Shown: positions 21,399 to 32,824 of the stretch, one piece after another
How the letters are laid out: every line of letters begins with the position of its first letter
Numbering within the stretch: position 1 is the first letter of the stretch
Source: Plantago ovata
Lineage: Eukaryota; Streptophyta; Magnoliopsida; Lamiales; Plantaginaceae
Length of the DNA: 64,000 nt
NCBI GenBank assembly: GCA_028274465.1
Contig: CM051455.1
Coordinates: forward strand, 75,254,489-75,318,488
Direction of reading: 5' to 3'
Notes under the pieces: generated by a model
Told to the model about the DNA's origin: nothing
The model's input: the letters and a program-made list of their open reading frames with translations, nothing else
Database searches by the model: none
Made by a program: the position numbers and the translations under genes

Positions 21399-22086
21399 GA
21401 AGTTGCAAGAGTTGATAGATCGAGGAGCTAGTAGAGAGCAAGAGAAGTTTCCTGGAAACACGGAAAAAACTATGGCTATAATCGTGGTGACTGATCTACC
21501 AGTAGAAATTACGGTTGTGAGGGACAATGCACGAGTTGAGGTGCCAAGTTGCAAGATAACTGAAACTTGCAAGGTGAGTGAGGAGCTTGAGACTCCTAAG
21601 GTGGATATGGAAGAGGAGATAGTCGCACAATCTGATGCGATTGTTGAGGAAGTGAAAGAAAACTCATCGTCTGAGGATGAGATGGTGGATATGGCGGAAG
21701 TGCCTATCCAAGAGAGCTTTGATGTAGAGATCGACTTGGGAAAGAAGGATGGAATAGTGGCAACTCTTGACACGGGTGCGGGTGTGAATGTCATACCTTT
21801 GAACGTGTATGAAGAGTCGGGTTTGTCTGGCTTGAGACCCATGAAATGTATGGTACAATTGGCGGATGGGTCCATGAAGAAGCCATTGGGTGTGATTGAG
21901 AATCTGGTGGTTCGAGTTGCCGGTGTAGAGGTGAAGACGAATTTCATCGTCATGCTTACATCTTCTGCAAAGCTCAAGGATGTGGTTCTTTTGGTTAGAG
22001 CCTTCATCAACAATGTGCATATGGTCATAGACATGTATCGTCGTACATGTAGTTTTGAGGTAAATGGCAAGCAACACACTTTGTGA
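21346..22086 (+). pseudogene. H aspartic protease domain
   Basis: Would cut the gag precursor. LDRGASREQEKF-like linker residues match the linker of A (LEARASREQGKL). A Glu-rich spacer follows, then the retropepsin core ATLDTGAGVNVIPLNVYE with an intact D-T-G triad, LADGSMKKPLGV and KDVVLLVRAFI. It ends FEVNGKQHTL, the same place where the A protease ends (GKQHVL). The frame is open but offset from gag. No RT follows; the next 1.5 kb are noncoding. Confidence 0.82.
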
Positions 22087-22424
22087 GCCATAGTTAATTC
22101 ATGTGCTTATGTTGATACTAACGAACTTGTAGGATTTTTTTGGTCCACTTTATGTTCGTCGAGATGTGCAGGGAATTGATGCTTTGAAGAGCATTTGGAT
22201 GGGAAAGTCTAGTACCCAATGCGAAATTGATCCCGCCTGAGTTGTGAAGAGTCGAGCCAACGACTTCTAAAAAAAGACACTTCTCAGGAGGCAACCCGAG
22301 GTTGTAGGTACTTGCATATAGATTTGAAGCACGTTTAAATTTTGTTTTGTTGAGTGGACAAGGTTTTTGGGTTAAAAATTTAGCAAAAATCGGAAAAAAA
22401 TGGAGTTGGAGCATTCAGGTCTTA
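22087..22424 (+). other. H post-protease block
   Basis: Contains GGGAAAGTCTAGTACCC, GAGTCGAGCCAACGACTT and CAGGAGGCAACCCGAGG, matching the block after the A and B proteases. The GGCAACCC hairpin-like motif recurs in the 3' regions of this lineage. No ORF. Confidence 0.65.
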
Positions 22425-22850
22425 AGTGGACCGCTTGGCTTTTTCAAGTGGGCCGCTTGGAAACTGACTAACTCTTTGGAATTTCCAGAGAGTTTGGCCA
22501 GTTACCAAGCGGACTGCTTGGGAAAATCCAAGCGGCTTGCTTGGCTAAGTGGACAGCTTGGTAATTTCCAAGTGGACCGCTTGGAAACTGACTAAACTTT
22601 CTGGAATTTCCAGAGTGTTAGGTCAGTAACCAAGCGGACCGTTTGGAAACGGCCAAGCGGTTCGCTTGGCCAAATTCTCCGCTTGTTAATTTCAAAGTGG
22701 AACGCTTGGAAAATGACCAAACTTTCTGGAATTTCCAAAGAGTTTGGCCAGTAACCAAGCGGACCGCTAGGAAACGGCCAAGCGGCTCGCTTGGCTAGGC
22801 TTAAGCGGTCCGCTCGGGCACCTTTATAGGCAACCAAGCGGACCACTTGG
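22425..22850. repeat. H palindrome array, unit CCAAGCGGACCGCTTGG
   Basis: About twelve exact or degenerate copies, for example CCAAGCGGACTGCTTGG at 22505, CCAAGCGGCTTGCTTGG at 22528, CCAAGTGGACCGCTTGG at 22568, GGCCAAGCGGTTCGCTTGGCC at about 22651 and CCAAGCGGACCACTTGG at 22834. They alternate with TCTGGAATTTCCAGAG-type inverted repeats and GTTTGGCCAGT. CTTTATAGG at 22822 could be a TATA box near the array end, upstream of the extra ORF. Confidence 0.88.
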
Positions 22851-23592
22851 AAAACAAAGCCTCTCCTCCAATTTTTCTTCCCTTGCTTGATTTTCACCCC
22901 AAAAATCTCAATCTCACTCAGTTCTCCACCAATTCTTGCAATCTTGTGCATTCTAAGGAGCCCATAACCTCCTCTATCAACTAAACCAATCATATTGCAC
23001 GATTGTAGCATCATTCTCAAGGAATCAAGGTACTCCTCAAGAACCCTAACTTTCTTGAATTCGGGATTTTCCTTAATTTAGCTTCAATTGTGTTATGCAT
23101 TGGTGATTATGAGTTTGATATTTATTGTTGAGTTGTTTCTTACTAGATGTGATGCCTAATTTGAATTTTGCTCATCTTGATTTTTGGAGAATTCTTGTAC
23201 TCGAATTTTTGCCTATATGATAGCTTAATGATTGTTGGCTTCGAATTTGAGTGATGATATGATGATGGTTATGTTGTGAATGCATGAGAAAGTGTAGGAT
23301 TGTTTGGTGGTTCGATTGGAGAGTTTGCTTGCTTGGTCTAGATTCGCATGACTTATTGAAACGAAGTGTTGAAGCTTCTCGATTTGTTTCGAATGAACTT
23401 TAGCAAGCCCTCAAACTCACCAAAAGAACACTTGAGTGAGGTTGTGTCTCGTTGTTGACTTGTTACGTTATGACTTGTTGCAAAACGAAGAACGTTTACT
23501 TGTCTTGTGTTAGGGTAGTTAGTCTAGTCGTAGTATAAGAGTCTAGTAGCATACATCTCTTGAAGTGTTCTAATGAGGGTTGTGTAGGTACC
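22851..23592 (+). other. Presumed leader of the H extra ORF
   Basis: No ORF. It starts with pyrimidine-rich CTCTCCTCCAATTTTTCTTCCC after the TATA-like site. A possible splice donor (CAAG/GTACTCC, near 23030) and an acceptor-like TTGTGTAG just before the ATG would remove most of it. Transcription and splicing are guesses from these signals alone. Confidence 0.35.
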
Positions 23593-24464
23593 ATGGATGC
23601 AAGAGCACTGAAGAAGGCTAGGAAGGATGGAGCGTCTACTTCTAAGGAAGTTCCTAGGGTTCACGAAACCCAAGCATTACCTAGGGAACCGGATAACTTA
23701 TGTAAATTTCGGTACCGGTTCTATATGGAAGGTGAACGTCCATTGGTGTGGGACCGTAGCATATCCTTTGCACCCAAACACTTAACTCTTTTGGAGGGAA
23801 CAAAGCACGAGTACAAGGGACCGGAACGGATAGTACCGTATGCACCCTAGTGAGACATATAACCGAAAGAGGATGGAACTTTTATGGAACAAAACTCTCT
23901 GGTTGGGATAGAGCACTTGTAGAGGATTTCAATATCGCATTCGAAGACTATGACGAGGGAGCCATGGCAGTTATAATACGAGGGGTCAAGGTGCCTTTTG
24001 GCCCACTGAGCATAACTAGCTTTTTTATGGGACTAAGCGAACCTTTGCTTGAGGATGCGAACGATAGTCGCAATGGAAAACTTCTTGAATCCAATCGATT
24101 GGAGTATTATATCTATGACCCAGCCATTCAGAAATTCCCTAGAGCAATAGCTAATGCCTTGACGCATCACACTTATAAGCCGCGCAGGACGTGTTTTGAT
24201 GATACCTTGAAGTACACGGATCTCTCTTTGTGTGCTCGCTTCATGTTAGCATTTGTTGTCGCCAATCTTATTCCAGGGCTCATACCTTTTGAGATCATGT
24301 CGGAACTAGGATTCTTGATTTACGCCCTCTTGCGCGATTTGCCTATTACTCCTGGCGCCATCATCTTCGAACAATTTGACAACAACTGCCCGTGGGGCGA
24401 ACCTCTAGTCTTCCCACACTTTGTTCACCGCTATGTGCGAAAAGGTGGGAGTTCCATACATTAA
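23593..24464 (+). pseudogene. H extra ORF, plant-transposon-protein-like domain (frameshifted)
   Basis: ATG at 23593 opens MDARALKKARKDGASTSKE; a stop at 23848-23850 coincides with a frameshift, after which RHITERGWNFYGTK continues. The second part resembles the putative plant transposon protein domain found beside many plant LTR elements: LVEDFNIAFEDYDEG, VIIRGVKVPFGP, SLCARFMLAFVVANLIPG, ALLRDLPITPGAIIFEQF. The role of that domain is not established. It lies downstream of gag-protease, between two palindrome blocks, and is co-oriented with the element. The assignment rests on pattern memory; a profile search would settle it. Confidence 0.6.
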
Positions 24465-25181
24465 GTTCACCAAGACTTTGCACGAGCCATTTGATCTTGA
24501 GATGGCTGTATAAGTGCTCCGAATCTATAGGAATCAGCTTGGATACCAGGACAGTCCACGGCCTTAACAATCTCAACCGACAGAAGCCACACTTATTGGT
24601 AGTATTTCCATATTATCATTATTTTGGCTTGTTTACTATTGTTGGTCGGAATTCTTCTCTCTGCGATTTGGTTGTATGATGATGTAACCTATGACTCTTG
24701 TACTTTTTCTTTGCTTTCGTAGTTGTGGCCTGTGTGCCTTTTGTCGTGTTTACTTTAGCTTAGTCTTTGTTTTGGTGCTTTAGGTGACTTAAGATAGGTA
24801 AAACTTAGAAATTTTGGGAAAACAGGACAATTGGTCCGCTTGGAATCCACAAATCCCCAAGCGGTCTGCCTGGATGCCAGCAGAACTCTCTGGAATTCTG
24901 CCAGCAACCAAGCGGTCCGCCTGGAGGATCCCAAGCGGACCGCTTGCCAAGTGGTTCGCTTGGCACCTACCAAGCGTTCCACTTGGACCCTGTTTCCAAA
25001 ATTCCCATTTTTTTCCATTCTTATCACCTTTGCGCACCCGTTTTCACTTGTTTCTTGAGCCCTTTCAGGTACTACTCATTAATAGGAGTTGGACACGAAC
25101 CTTTATCTCAGGGAAGTGTACTTTTAATCAAAATTTTCCTTTCGAATCAACTTTTCTTTGCTCTAGGACGAGCAAAAGTTT
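24465..25181 (+). other. H 3' noncoding region with second palindrome block
   Basis: No gene. About six further copies of the CCAAGCGG/CCGCTTGG motif lie at about 24831-24987 (for example CCAAGCGGTCTGCCTGG, CCAAGCGGACCGCTTGCC), with TCTCTGGAATTCTG between them. GACGAGCAAAAG just before the polypurine tract matches GACAAGCAAAGG at the same place in A and B. Confidence 0.7.
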
Positions 25182-25196
25182 AGGTTTGGGGAGGGG
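25182..25196 (+). promoter_or_regulatory. H polypurine tract
   Basis: AGGTTTGGGGAGGGG, like the tracts of A and B, marks the start of the H 3' LTR. Confidence 0.8.
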
Positions 25197-25300
25197 TTAT
25201 TGGATTTTCAGTACTATGTGCTTTTTTGGTTCATGCATGCCTGTTGTTAGCTCAAGAGCTTGTGATTTTTCGTGTTTTTTCAATTTTTTGCATGCATATC
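25197..25300 (+). repeat. H 3' LTR, first about 100 bp only
   Basis: DNA between the polypurine tract and the F insertion (TTATTGGATTTTCAGTAC onward). No match is visible in 1-3156, so the 5' LTR of H either lost this part or diverged. The rest would lie beyond F, outside the window or in the gap. Confidence 0.6.
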
Positions 25301-26917
25301 TTTTAGGAAACTTGTAATTTTGATGAGCAATTAACCATGCTAAATTAAGGAAAGTCCAGTAACTAGTACTCTTAAGGTCCATAAGAATTTAGAGTTTTAA
25401 GGACATTGTAAAAGAGAAACGTTTGCTGAAGACTTAGTATAGGTGCTAGATAGGTTGGTTTTACCGCTTATGATGTATCTTGTTTTCTGAAAAGAAAATA
25501 AATTTATTGAAGCATTTGCTGATGATGTACTTTGTTTTTACAAACAAACTATTGAAGCATTTAGAACCGCTCAGAATCTTGAAGATTTTGAAGATCTGAA
25601 GACTTGAAGATTTTGAAGATCTGAAGATTTCGAAGATCTGAAGACTAGAAGATTTTTGAAGATTGGTATCTACAAAGGCACATGTTTCTCAGAAAGTGGA
25701 AACTTCAGCAACAGCTTGCATAAGTGAAAATCTGAACGACAGAGTAGGTTGTGCTTGCTGAAACTGAGACTGACCACTTGCTGATGGAACATATGCGACC
25801 TCTTGCTGAAAGTACTTGTATTTGCGCTCCAATGTTACTGTTTGAATTCTATTCAAATAAGCATTAAATGCAAAGCATGCACACGAAGGACATGAAGACT
25901 AGAAGGCAAACAAGGACGCTGCTGAAAGTACAAAAGCAAGATAGTGACATCTTAAGGAACAAAAGCCCTAGGATTTGAAATTCAAACGGCTCCTTATTTT
26001 CACTATAAATAGAGGTCATCCGGCAAAGAGTTGAAGTGTGTCAACAACGTGATCATACTCTCACTTGTGCTTAAACTCACAAACCCTTCAATACTCTCTA
26101 CTGCCATTGATCCGTTTCAAGACTGGAAGCTTGAAAAAGCTACTTGTGAAGAAGTAGAATTTACACGACTAAGAAATTAGTTAAGTGTTCTTTCTTTCTT
26201 TCGAACAAGAACAAGTCTTTTGACACAAGAAACAATCAAACTTGTTTACTGCAAAGTATTCAAAGTTTTGTTTCTTAGATTACTTGTTGTAACTGAATAA
26301 GTTATAATTAAGTTTTCTCATCCCAAACCTCTCTAACTGAAAATACACCCTTTCAGGCGTGATATTCAGGGGGAACTTAATCGAGCATAGTTTTGCTGAT
26401 TAAAAGTACCAAGTTTGGTGGAGAACAAGGTCGCGTTCTCTAGATTAGGTTGGAGACGAAGCAAGTGTGCTTTGGTTTCTGTTTGAATCTCTCTAGATAG
26501 GTGTTTTAAGGAACCTCAATCTTATCTTAGTGGATTCAGTCCTAGAAAGGACAAAGTGGATTAGTTGAGAGATTACGCCACTCTCATATACCACTATAAA
26601 AGTGTTTGTGTGATTTACTTACTGTATTTGGTTTTCAGCAAATCATATCTATCTGTACACTGTCACTCACATCACTTGCTGAAACCTTCATTTACTGAAA
26701 AAGTACTTATTGTATCAAAGATTTCCGCTCTCTGATTTTAAGTATCAGCAAAGCTTAGTTACTGCAAAGTAACTTGCGCTTGCTGAGAAAGTTAAGTATC
26801 AGCAAACTCATTACTAAAAAGTAATAAGCACTTGCTGAGAAAGTTTTAAACGACGAATGTTTGAAAAGACTATTCACCCCCCCCCTAGTCTTTTCTTGTT
26901 GTTTAAAGGGACCAACA
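25301..26917 (+). repeat. F 5' LTR
   Basis: The left end TTTTAGGAAACTTG corresponds to TGTTAGGAAACTTG at the start of the R LTR (one G to T change). The right end is ACCAACA, three bases before the primer site. It matches R 42661-44206 in reverse. It includes a repeated GAAGATTTTGAAGATCTGAAGA stretch near 25585-25640 (expanded relative to R), a TATA-like CTATAAATAGAGG near 26003, and a C run near 26878. Confidence 0.85.
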
Positions 26918-26919
26918 AG

Positions 26920-26934
26920 TGGTATCAGAGCTGG
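26920..26934 (+). promoter_or_regulatory. F primer-binding site (initiator Met tRNA type)
   Basis: TGGTATCAGAGCTGG, two bases after the LTR end. Confidence 0.88.
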
Positions 26935-27029
26935 AGGTTCTTTAATCTTCAGCACTGAACCTAGATCCCCTTAGGTGCTTTCCGTAAATCACTCTCACTT
27001 GATCAGTTTGGTAGTGCTTTGCTGACAGG

Positions 27030-29440
27030 ATGTCTTTAGGAGATGCTCCCTTGTTGAAGCTGGAAAACTACGAAAAATGGCGAAACAACATGATGCTACA
27101 TCTTGAGGCCATTAGTGATGAAATGGTCACTGTCATTAATGATGGACCTATCATGATCACTAAGGTTGAAAGGAGGAGTTTCCCTCACAAGACCACTGAA
27201 GCTAGAAAGGAAACTATCTTAGGTGAACCGATGGATACCGTTGTGACAAAACCGAGAGAGGAATGGACTTCTGACGAAGCTAAGAGATTCCGTCTTGATG
27301 GCCAAGCAAGAAACATCATCATTCGATCAACTCTGGATACCATACAGTGCAAACTGTGGGGTGCTAAGACTGCCAAGGAATCTTTGAAAATGGTTCAAGA
27401 TCTTTGTGCTGGATCTGACAAAACCAAGGAAAACAAACTTGAAGTACTTAAATTAAAGTTTCAAAACTTTAAACAAGGTACAAACGAGTCACTGGAAGAC
27501 TTGGATTTCAGATTCACAACTCTTGTTAGTGAAATGGCAGCCTTAGGTGTTGGAAATCTTTACTCAGATTCTGAGAAGGTGAAAACCATCATCAGAAGTC
27601 TGAATCAAGAATGGATCCACACTCAGAATTTCTATTACAATCAAGGAATGCCAGATATTACACCAACAGAGTTGTTCTCTCATCTTGCTACTGTCAACTA
27701 TGAGACAAAGCAAAGAGAAAATGTGGTTGCTGAAAAATCGCAAAATATTGCTCTTGCTGCAAAGCCGTCATCTTCTGAAAAGAAGAATGATAAAGAGCCT
27801 GCTGATGAAAACTCTTTGGTTGTCAAAAACATGAAGAAATTCATCAGTAAGGAACTTGAAAGGCGAAAAGCAAAAGAGAAGCTGAAAAAGCATCTTGGTA
27901 ACAACTACCATAAGTACAAGAATGAGACTAGCTCGCTGAACAAGCAACATCATCTAAAGAACCTGCAGTTGGAAATGATCTATGCTTTTACTGCAAAAAG
28001 CCTGGACACTTCAAAGCTAATTGCCCTTTGCTGAAAGGCAAATCTGCTGAAAAGAAGAAGAAGTTCAAAAGAGCTTTTATTGCTGAAGAAAAGAAGAAGC
28101 TTCAAGCAAAGATCGATGCATTGTGCATTGAAACTAGCTCCGAAGACAGTGAGGATGAAAGTTCATACACTGACGATGAAGAATCCACTCTAGACGTGGA
28201 GATTGGCAGAGAAGTTTGTGGAATAGTTATGGAAGCTTATCCAGATGTGTCAAACTACGAGTTCTGCCTCATGGCCGGTCAGGTAAACAACCCTACCTCT
28301 GACTCAGACTCAGAAAGTGAAGACGAGATTGACCTTGACAAGATTCAAGGAGAAATCGAAAGATTTGAGAAAACTCTGAGCAGACAGCAAGAGAAACTAC
28401 TGATTGCTGAAACTCTGACCAAGCAGACTACTGAAAAGTATGTCTTGCTGAAGGAAGAGACAGAAGAAAAGGATGCTGAAATAAGGCGTCTTAAGAAGTT
28501 GATTGTTGAAGCTACAAAGAAGAATTCTCAAATGGCATTAGAATTGGAAGAATATCAGTCTTCAATTCTAAAGTTACTTGCTGAAATCCAATAGATGAAA
28601 AAGATGAAAATCAATTTCAAATCTTATGCTGACGCAAGTAATACGCTGAATGAACTAAACTCTTATTTGAGAGATCCATCTCAGAAAGAAGGTTTAGGTG
28701 CAACATATGAAGGTGATGACGTAGAAATCTTGAGTAAAGATAAATCACCGATCTCTTTTGTACGTGCTACTGATAGTGGTCTACCAGAACTCTATCAGTT
28801 TGGTCAATCTAAGGTTGCTGAAACATGCAATCAAGTACCTACGACCATAAAGCCCGCTGTTGCTACTCAAAGTAACAAGACTTTAAAAGGAAAACAGATT
28901 GATGAAAAGCAGACTGTAAAGAAGAAGGATGTTGTGAAGCATTCAGCTAAACAAGTTGCTGAAAAGCAAATTGTTAAGTCAAAAGGCAAGATTACTAAAA
29001 CTAATCAGAAGACCTTTGCTGACAAACCTGAATCAAGTAAGGTTGCTGGCACGAAAGCTCAGCATTCTCCAAAAAGTGGACTCGGTTTCAAAACCAAGCA
29101 AAGTCAACTTTTTCACGAGTGTAAGCAAAGTCAGCAAAGATACTTCAAAGAGATGAAGAAAATCAAGCCTAAGAGTTCTGAAAAGACACTTAATGCTAGG
29201 GCTAGAAGGAACCTTGCAAGAAAAGAACTTACTGAAAAGTATGTTCAGCAAAAAGGTCAACAGAGCAAGACACCACATCAGAAAGTGGACTTGATCAGCA
29301 CGAATCAAAAGTCTTTCAGCTCAAAACCTCCTAGTTCCTTAGCAAGTAGAAAACAAGTCAAAGTTGAAAAACTTAAGACTTGGGTTTCCACTGGACGCAT
29401 TCTTGAACATGTTAATGGACATCCATTATTGGATAATTAA
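27030..29440 (+). pseudogene. gag: F gag
   Basis: Copia gag: MSLGDAPLLKLENYEKWRNNMMLHLE start, KLWGAKTAKESLKMVQDL, ENKLEVLKLKFQNFKQG, SLNQEWIHTQNFYYNQGMPDIT. A frameshift near 27946 displaces the zinc knuckle, which is still legible in another frame and intact in R (CFYCKKPGHFKANC). Next come an acidic region (SEDSEDESSYTDDEE), a coiled-coil-like part (IQGEIERFEKTLSRQQEKLL) that R lacks, an in-frame TAG at 28592, and a basic Lys/Gln-rich tail ending ILEHVNGHPLLDN. The TAA end at 29438 and the +2 frame offset to protease are the same in R. An enlarged gag C terminus is typical of Sirevirus-like elements. Confidence 0.85.
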
Positions 29441-29445
29441 CCTGT

Positions 29446-31353
29446 TTGCTCTTGATTGTGCAGACTTCAGCCACGGAGACAAACGATGCAATCTGGCACT
29501 TTGATAGTGGTTGTGGAAAGCACATGACGGGCAACAAGAATAACCTTATAAACTATAGAATGTGGTCTAAAGGTCCAACAATAAGGTTTGCTGGTGGAGG
29601 CTCTGGTTCTACAAAAGGCTATGGTGACGTGAAGTTAGGATGCATAACCATTACTGGAGTTCTTTATGTCAAAAATCTCAAGTTTAACCTTTTCAGCATG
29701 AGTCAGTTTGCTGACAAAGGATACTTCATCAAAATCAAAAGTGATGAATGTAAACTTATAGATTTCGAGACTAAAAAGGTTATTATGATTGCAAGAAGAT
29801 CAGGAGGCTTGTACACCGTAGATTGGTCTTCAGCAATCGTTGAAAATGCCTTGTCTCAGATCACGATTGCCTTGCTGAAAAAGCATGGTTATGGCATAAA
29901 CGAACAAGTCATCTAAACTTCAAGACGCTGAATAAGCTGTCTAAAAAGGCACTTGTAGTTGGATTACCTAAGGTTACTTTTAAGAAGGATGGTGTTTGCA
30001 ATGTTTGTCAGCAAGGAAAGCAAACCAAGTCCTCTTTCAATAACAAGGCAGTACCGTCAACTACAAAACCTTTACAACTCTTGCACATGGACTTGTTTGA
30101 ATCGTCTTCAACAAGCTATGCTGGTAAGAAGTACAGTCTGGTCGTGGTGGATGACTATTCAAGATTCACTTGGGTAGTATTCATCAAGCACAAATTTGAA
30201 ACTAGGACTGAAATACCTAACTTGCTGAATAAGCTTGAAGTCATGAAAAATGACAAGGTAAAAGTCATAAGGACAGACCATGGTACTGAGTTTGTAAACC
30301 AGTACATAACTCAATATTGTACCTCAAAAGGAATACAACATCAGTTATCCTCAGTAAGGACACCACAGGAAAACGGTGTTGCTGAAAGGAATAATCGTAC
30401 CCTGAAAGAAGCCGCAAGAACAATGCTTGCTGACACTGAAATAAGTGAGGCTTACTGGGTTGAAGCGATTAATACCGCCTGTTATACTCAAAACAGATGT
30501 TTGATTACTAAGGAATACAACAAAACTCCTTATGAATTGTTTGTTGGAAGACCTCCTAACATCACTCATCTAAGAGGATTTGGTTGCAAGTGTTTCGTTC
30601 TTAATAATGATAGAGAATACCTAAGACCATTTCAACCAAAGGCAGACGAAGCGATATTTCTCGGCTACTCCTTGCATAGTAAAGCTTATAGAGTTTACAA
30701 CAAAAAGGCAAAAAAGATCGAAGAATCAGTGCGTGTTGTATTCTATGAAAAGACACAAGGAGTGCCTGCTGAAGAAGAAATATCAGAATGTATGAAAAAG
30801 TTAATCATACATGAGCAAAGAACTGAATCTAATACTAGGAAAATCAAGTCAATTGAACTAAATGATGATTCTGACAATGACTCTCCTCCCCCAAGTCATG
30901 ACAAGATAAATATAGTTCATGACAAGGAATTTCCAGCAAAAGACGCAGTTGCTCCGGAAGTTGCTGAAACTACGCAACCTCCAGTGCCTGCTGATGAACT
31001 ACCACAATCAAGCAATGCTGAACAAGCAGTTGCTGATGAACAAATCTCAGTAGAGACACAAAATCCCAATAGTACTAAACAAGTACATACTGAAGAGTCA
31101 CATGCTGATGAGCAAACATATCCAGATCCAACAAGCAGAAAACTTGTTAATAAATGGATTAGAGATCATCCCTCTACGGATATGATTGGTGATATTAATA
31201 AACGCCAAGTGACTAGATCCAAAGCTTCTACTACACATGGACTTGCTGAAGAAGCAACTATCGTAGAAGTAGAACCATTGTTTTCTTGTTTGTTTCAGCA
31301 ATTGAACCTAAAACCATAGAAGAACTTTAAAGCATTCTGAATGGATTAAGGCA
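29446..31353 (+). pseudogene. pol: F protease and integrase
   Basis: Protease: IWHFDSGCGKHMTGN, catalytic D-S-G at 29503, with NLKFNLFSMSQFADKG. One A is missing near 29849 compared with R, moving the integrase zinc-binding part (AWLWHKRTSHLNF, VCNVCQQGK) to another frame. The integrase core is open at 30081-31319: LLHMDLFESS/VVVDDYSRFTWVVF, VIRTDHGTEFVNQY and PQENGVAERNNRTLKEAARTM carry the D, D and E residues. The tail is acidic and repeats A/E/Q-rich phrases (VAETTQPPVPADELPQ). A frameshift near 31300 separates it from RT. Confidence 0.88.
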
Positions 31354-32806
31354 ATGCAAGAAGAACTGGATCAATTCGAAAGGAACAAAGTCTGGAAACT
31401 TGTACCACTTGCTGAAAGCAAGAAAGCTATTGGTACAAAGTGGGTGTTCAGAAACAAGCTGAGTGAGTCTGGTGAAGTAACAAGAAATAAAGCACGTTTA
31501 GTTGCTCAAGGTTACTGTCAGACTGAAGGATTGGACTATGAGGAGTCTTATGCACCAGTTGCAAGATTGGATGCAATTAGGCGTTTCTTGGCCTTTGATG
31601 CTCACAATGACTTCATTGTTTACCAAATGGATGTTAAAAGTGCATTCTTGAATGGTGAACTTGCTGAAGAAGTCTACTTAGAACAACCCCCTGGCTTTGA
31701 ACTTCCCTCAGAAATCAAGATGGTATACAAGCTTCAGAAAGCTGTATGATACCTTGGCTAAGTTCTTGCTGGAAAATGGTTTCAAGAAAGGTGAAGTTGA
31801 CAAAACCTTATTTACCATGAACCATGATGGTTAAATTCTCTTAGTTCAAATTTATGTGGATGACATAATTTTTGGATCTAAGGACAAGCAACTTTGTGAT
31901 GATTTTGCCAAACTCATGACAAACAAGTTTGAAATGAGTATGATGGGAAAATTGAATTATTTTCTAGGATTGCAAGTCAAGCAACTCAAAGATGGAATAT
32001 TCATAAATTAAGCAAAGTATGCGAAAGAAATGCTCATAAAGTTTTGGATCAAAGAGGAAGAGAAACCTGAAAAGATCCCTATGAGTGTTGTTGGTACCAA
32101 ATTGGGCTATACTAAAGAAGATAAAAGTGTTGAAGAACACAAGTATAGGAAGCTCATTGGTTTCTTGTTGTATTTAACAGCAAGTAGACCTGACATTCAG
32201 TATGCTGTTTGTGTGTGTGCAAGATTCCAATCTGATCAAAGAGAATCACACTACAAAATGGCAATCAAGATACTGAAATATGTCAAAGGTACAGTCAATG
32301 TTGGATTATGGTATCCTAAAGATTCTGGACTAGAATTGGTTGGTTATTCTGATGCTGATCATGGAGGATCAACTCTTGATAGAAAAAGTACCTGTGGAAC
32401 TTGTCAGTTTTTGGGTGCAAGATTAATATCATGGTTCAGCAAGAAGCAAACCTGTGTTGCCAATTCATCCACTGAATCTGAATACATTGCATTTGGTTGT
32501 TACACAGCTCAAATCCTATGGATTCAGCAACAATTAAGAGATTATGGTATTTCTGCAAAGAAAAACACCAATCTTTGTGATAATACAAGTGCTATTGCTA
32601 TCATGCAAAATCCTAAGTTTCACTCTAGGACTAAGCACATTGATATTAGACATCATTTCATTAGAGATCATGTGGAAAAAGGAGATATTGAGGTTGTGAA
32701 AGTAGGCACTGATGATCAGCTTGCTGACATCTTTACCAAGCCCCTACCAGATAATAGGTTCGCAATGCTAAGGTATAACCTTGGATTGATTGAACTACCT
32801 CAATAA
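31354..32806 (+). pseudogene. pol: F reverse transcriptase and RNase H
   Basis: Copia [85 protein letters not shown]. About 30 bp present in R (YGLKQ..RAW region) are deleted at 31746 between short TAT repeats. YVDD is at 31853-31864, with TAA stops near 31832 and 32009. RNase H: VGYSDADHGGSTLDRKST, STESEYIAFG, KHIDIRHHFIRDHVEKGDIEV, DQLADIFTKPL. The natural end is LGLIELPQ at 32806. The hairpin array starts 18 bp later. Confidence 0.9.
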
Positions 32807-32824
32807 AGGATACATTGGCAGAAT

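Larger units (their letters stand above)
1866..25300 (+). mobile_element. H: Athila/Tat-like Ty3 element (gag + protease + extra ORF, no RT/IN), split by T
   Basis: H has a 5' LTR remnant, a tRNA-Asp-type primer site at 3159, an Athila-like gag, an aspartic protease, a long 3' region with an extra ORF, a polypurine tract at 25182 and the first about 100 bp of a 3' LTR. It is interrupted by T at 4360-20988 (TSD TGTAT) and its 3' LTR is cut by F at 25301. No reverse transcriptase, RNase H or integrase lies between protease and polypurine tract, so it appears non-autonomous. The start of the 3' LTR is not found at the 5' end, so the 5' LTR is probably truncated. Confidence 0.75.

Noticed and set aside
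22425..22850. CRISPR-like array
   Set aside because: Units are palindromes with irregular spacing in a plant retrotransposon; there are no uniform spacers or cas genes.
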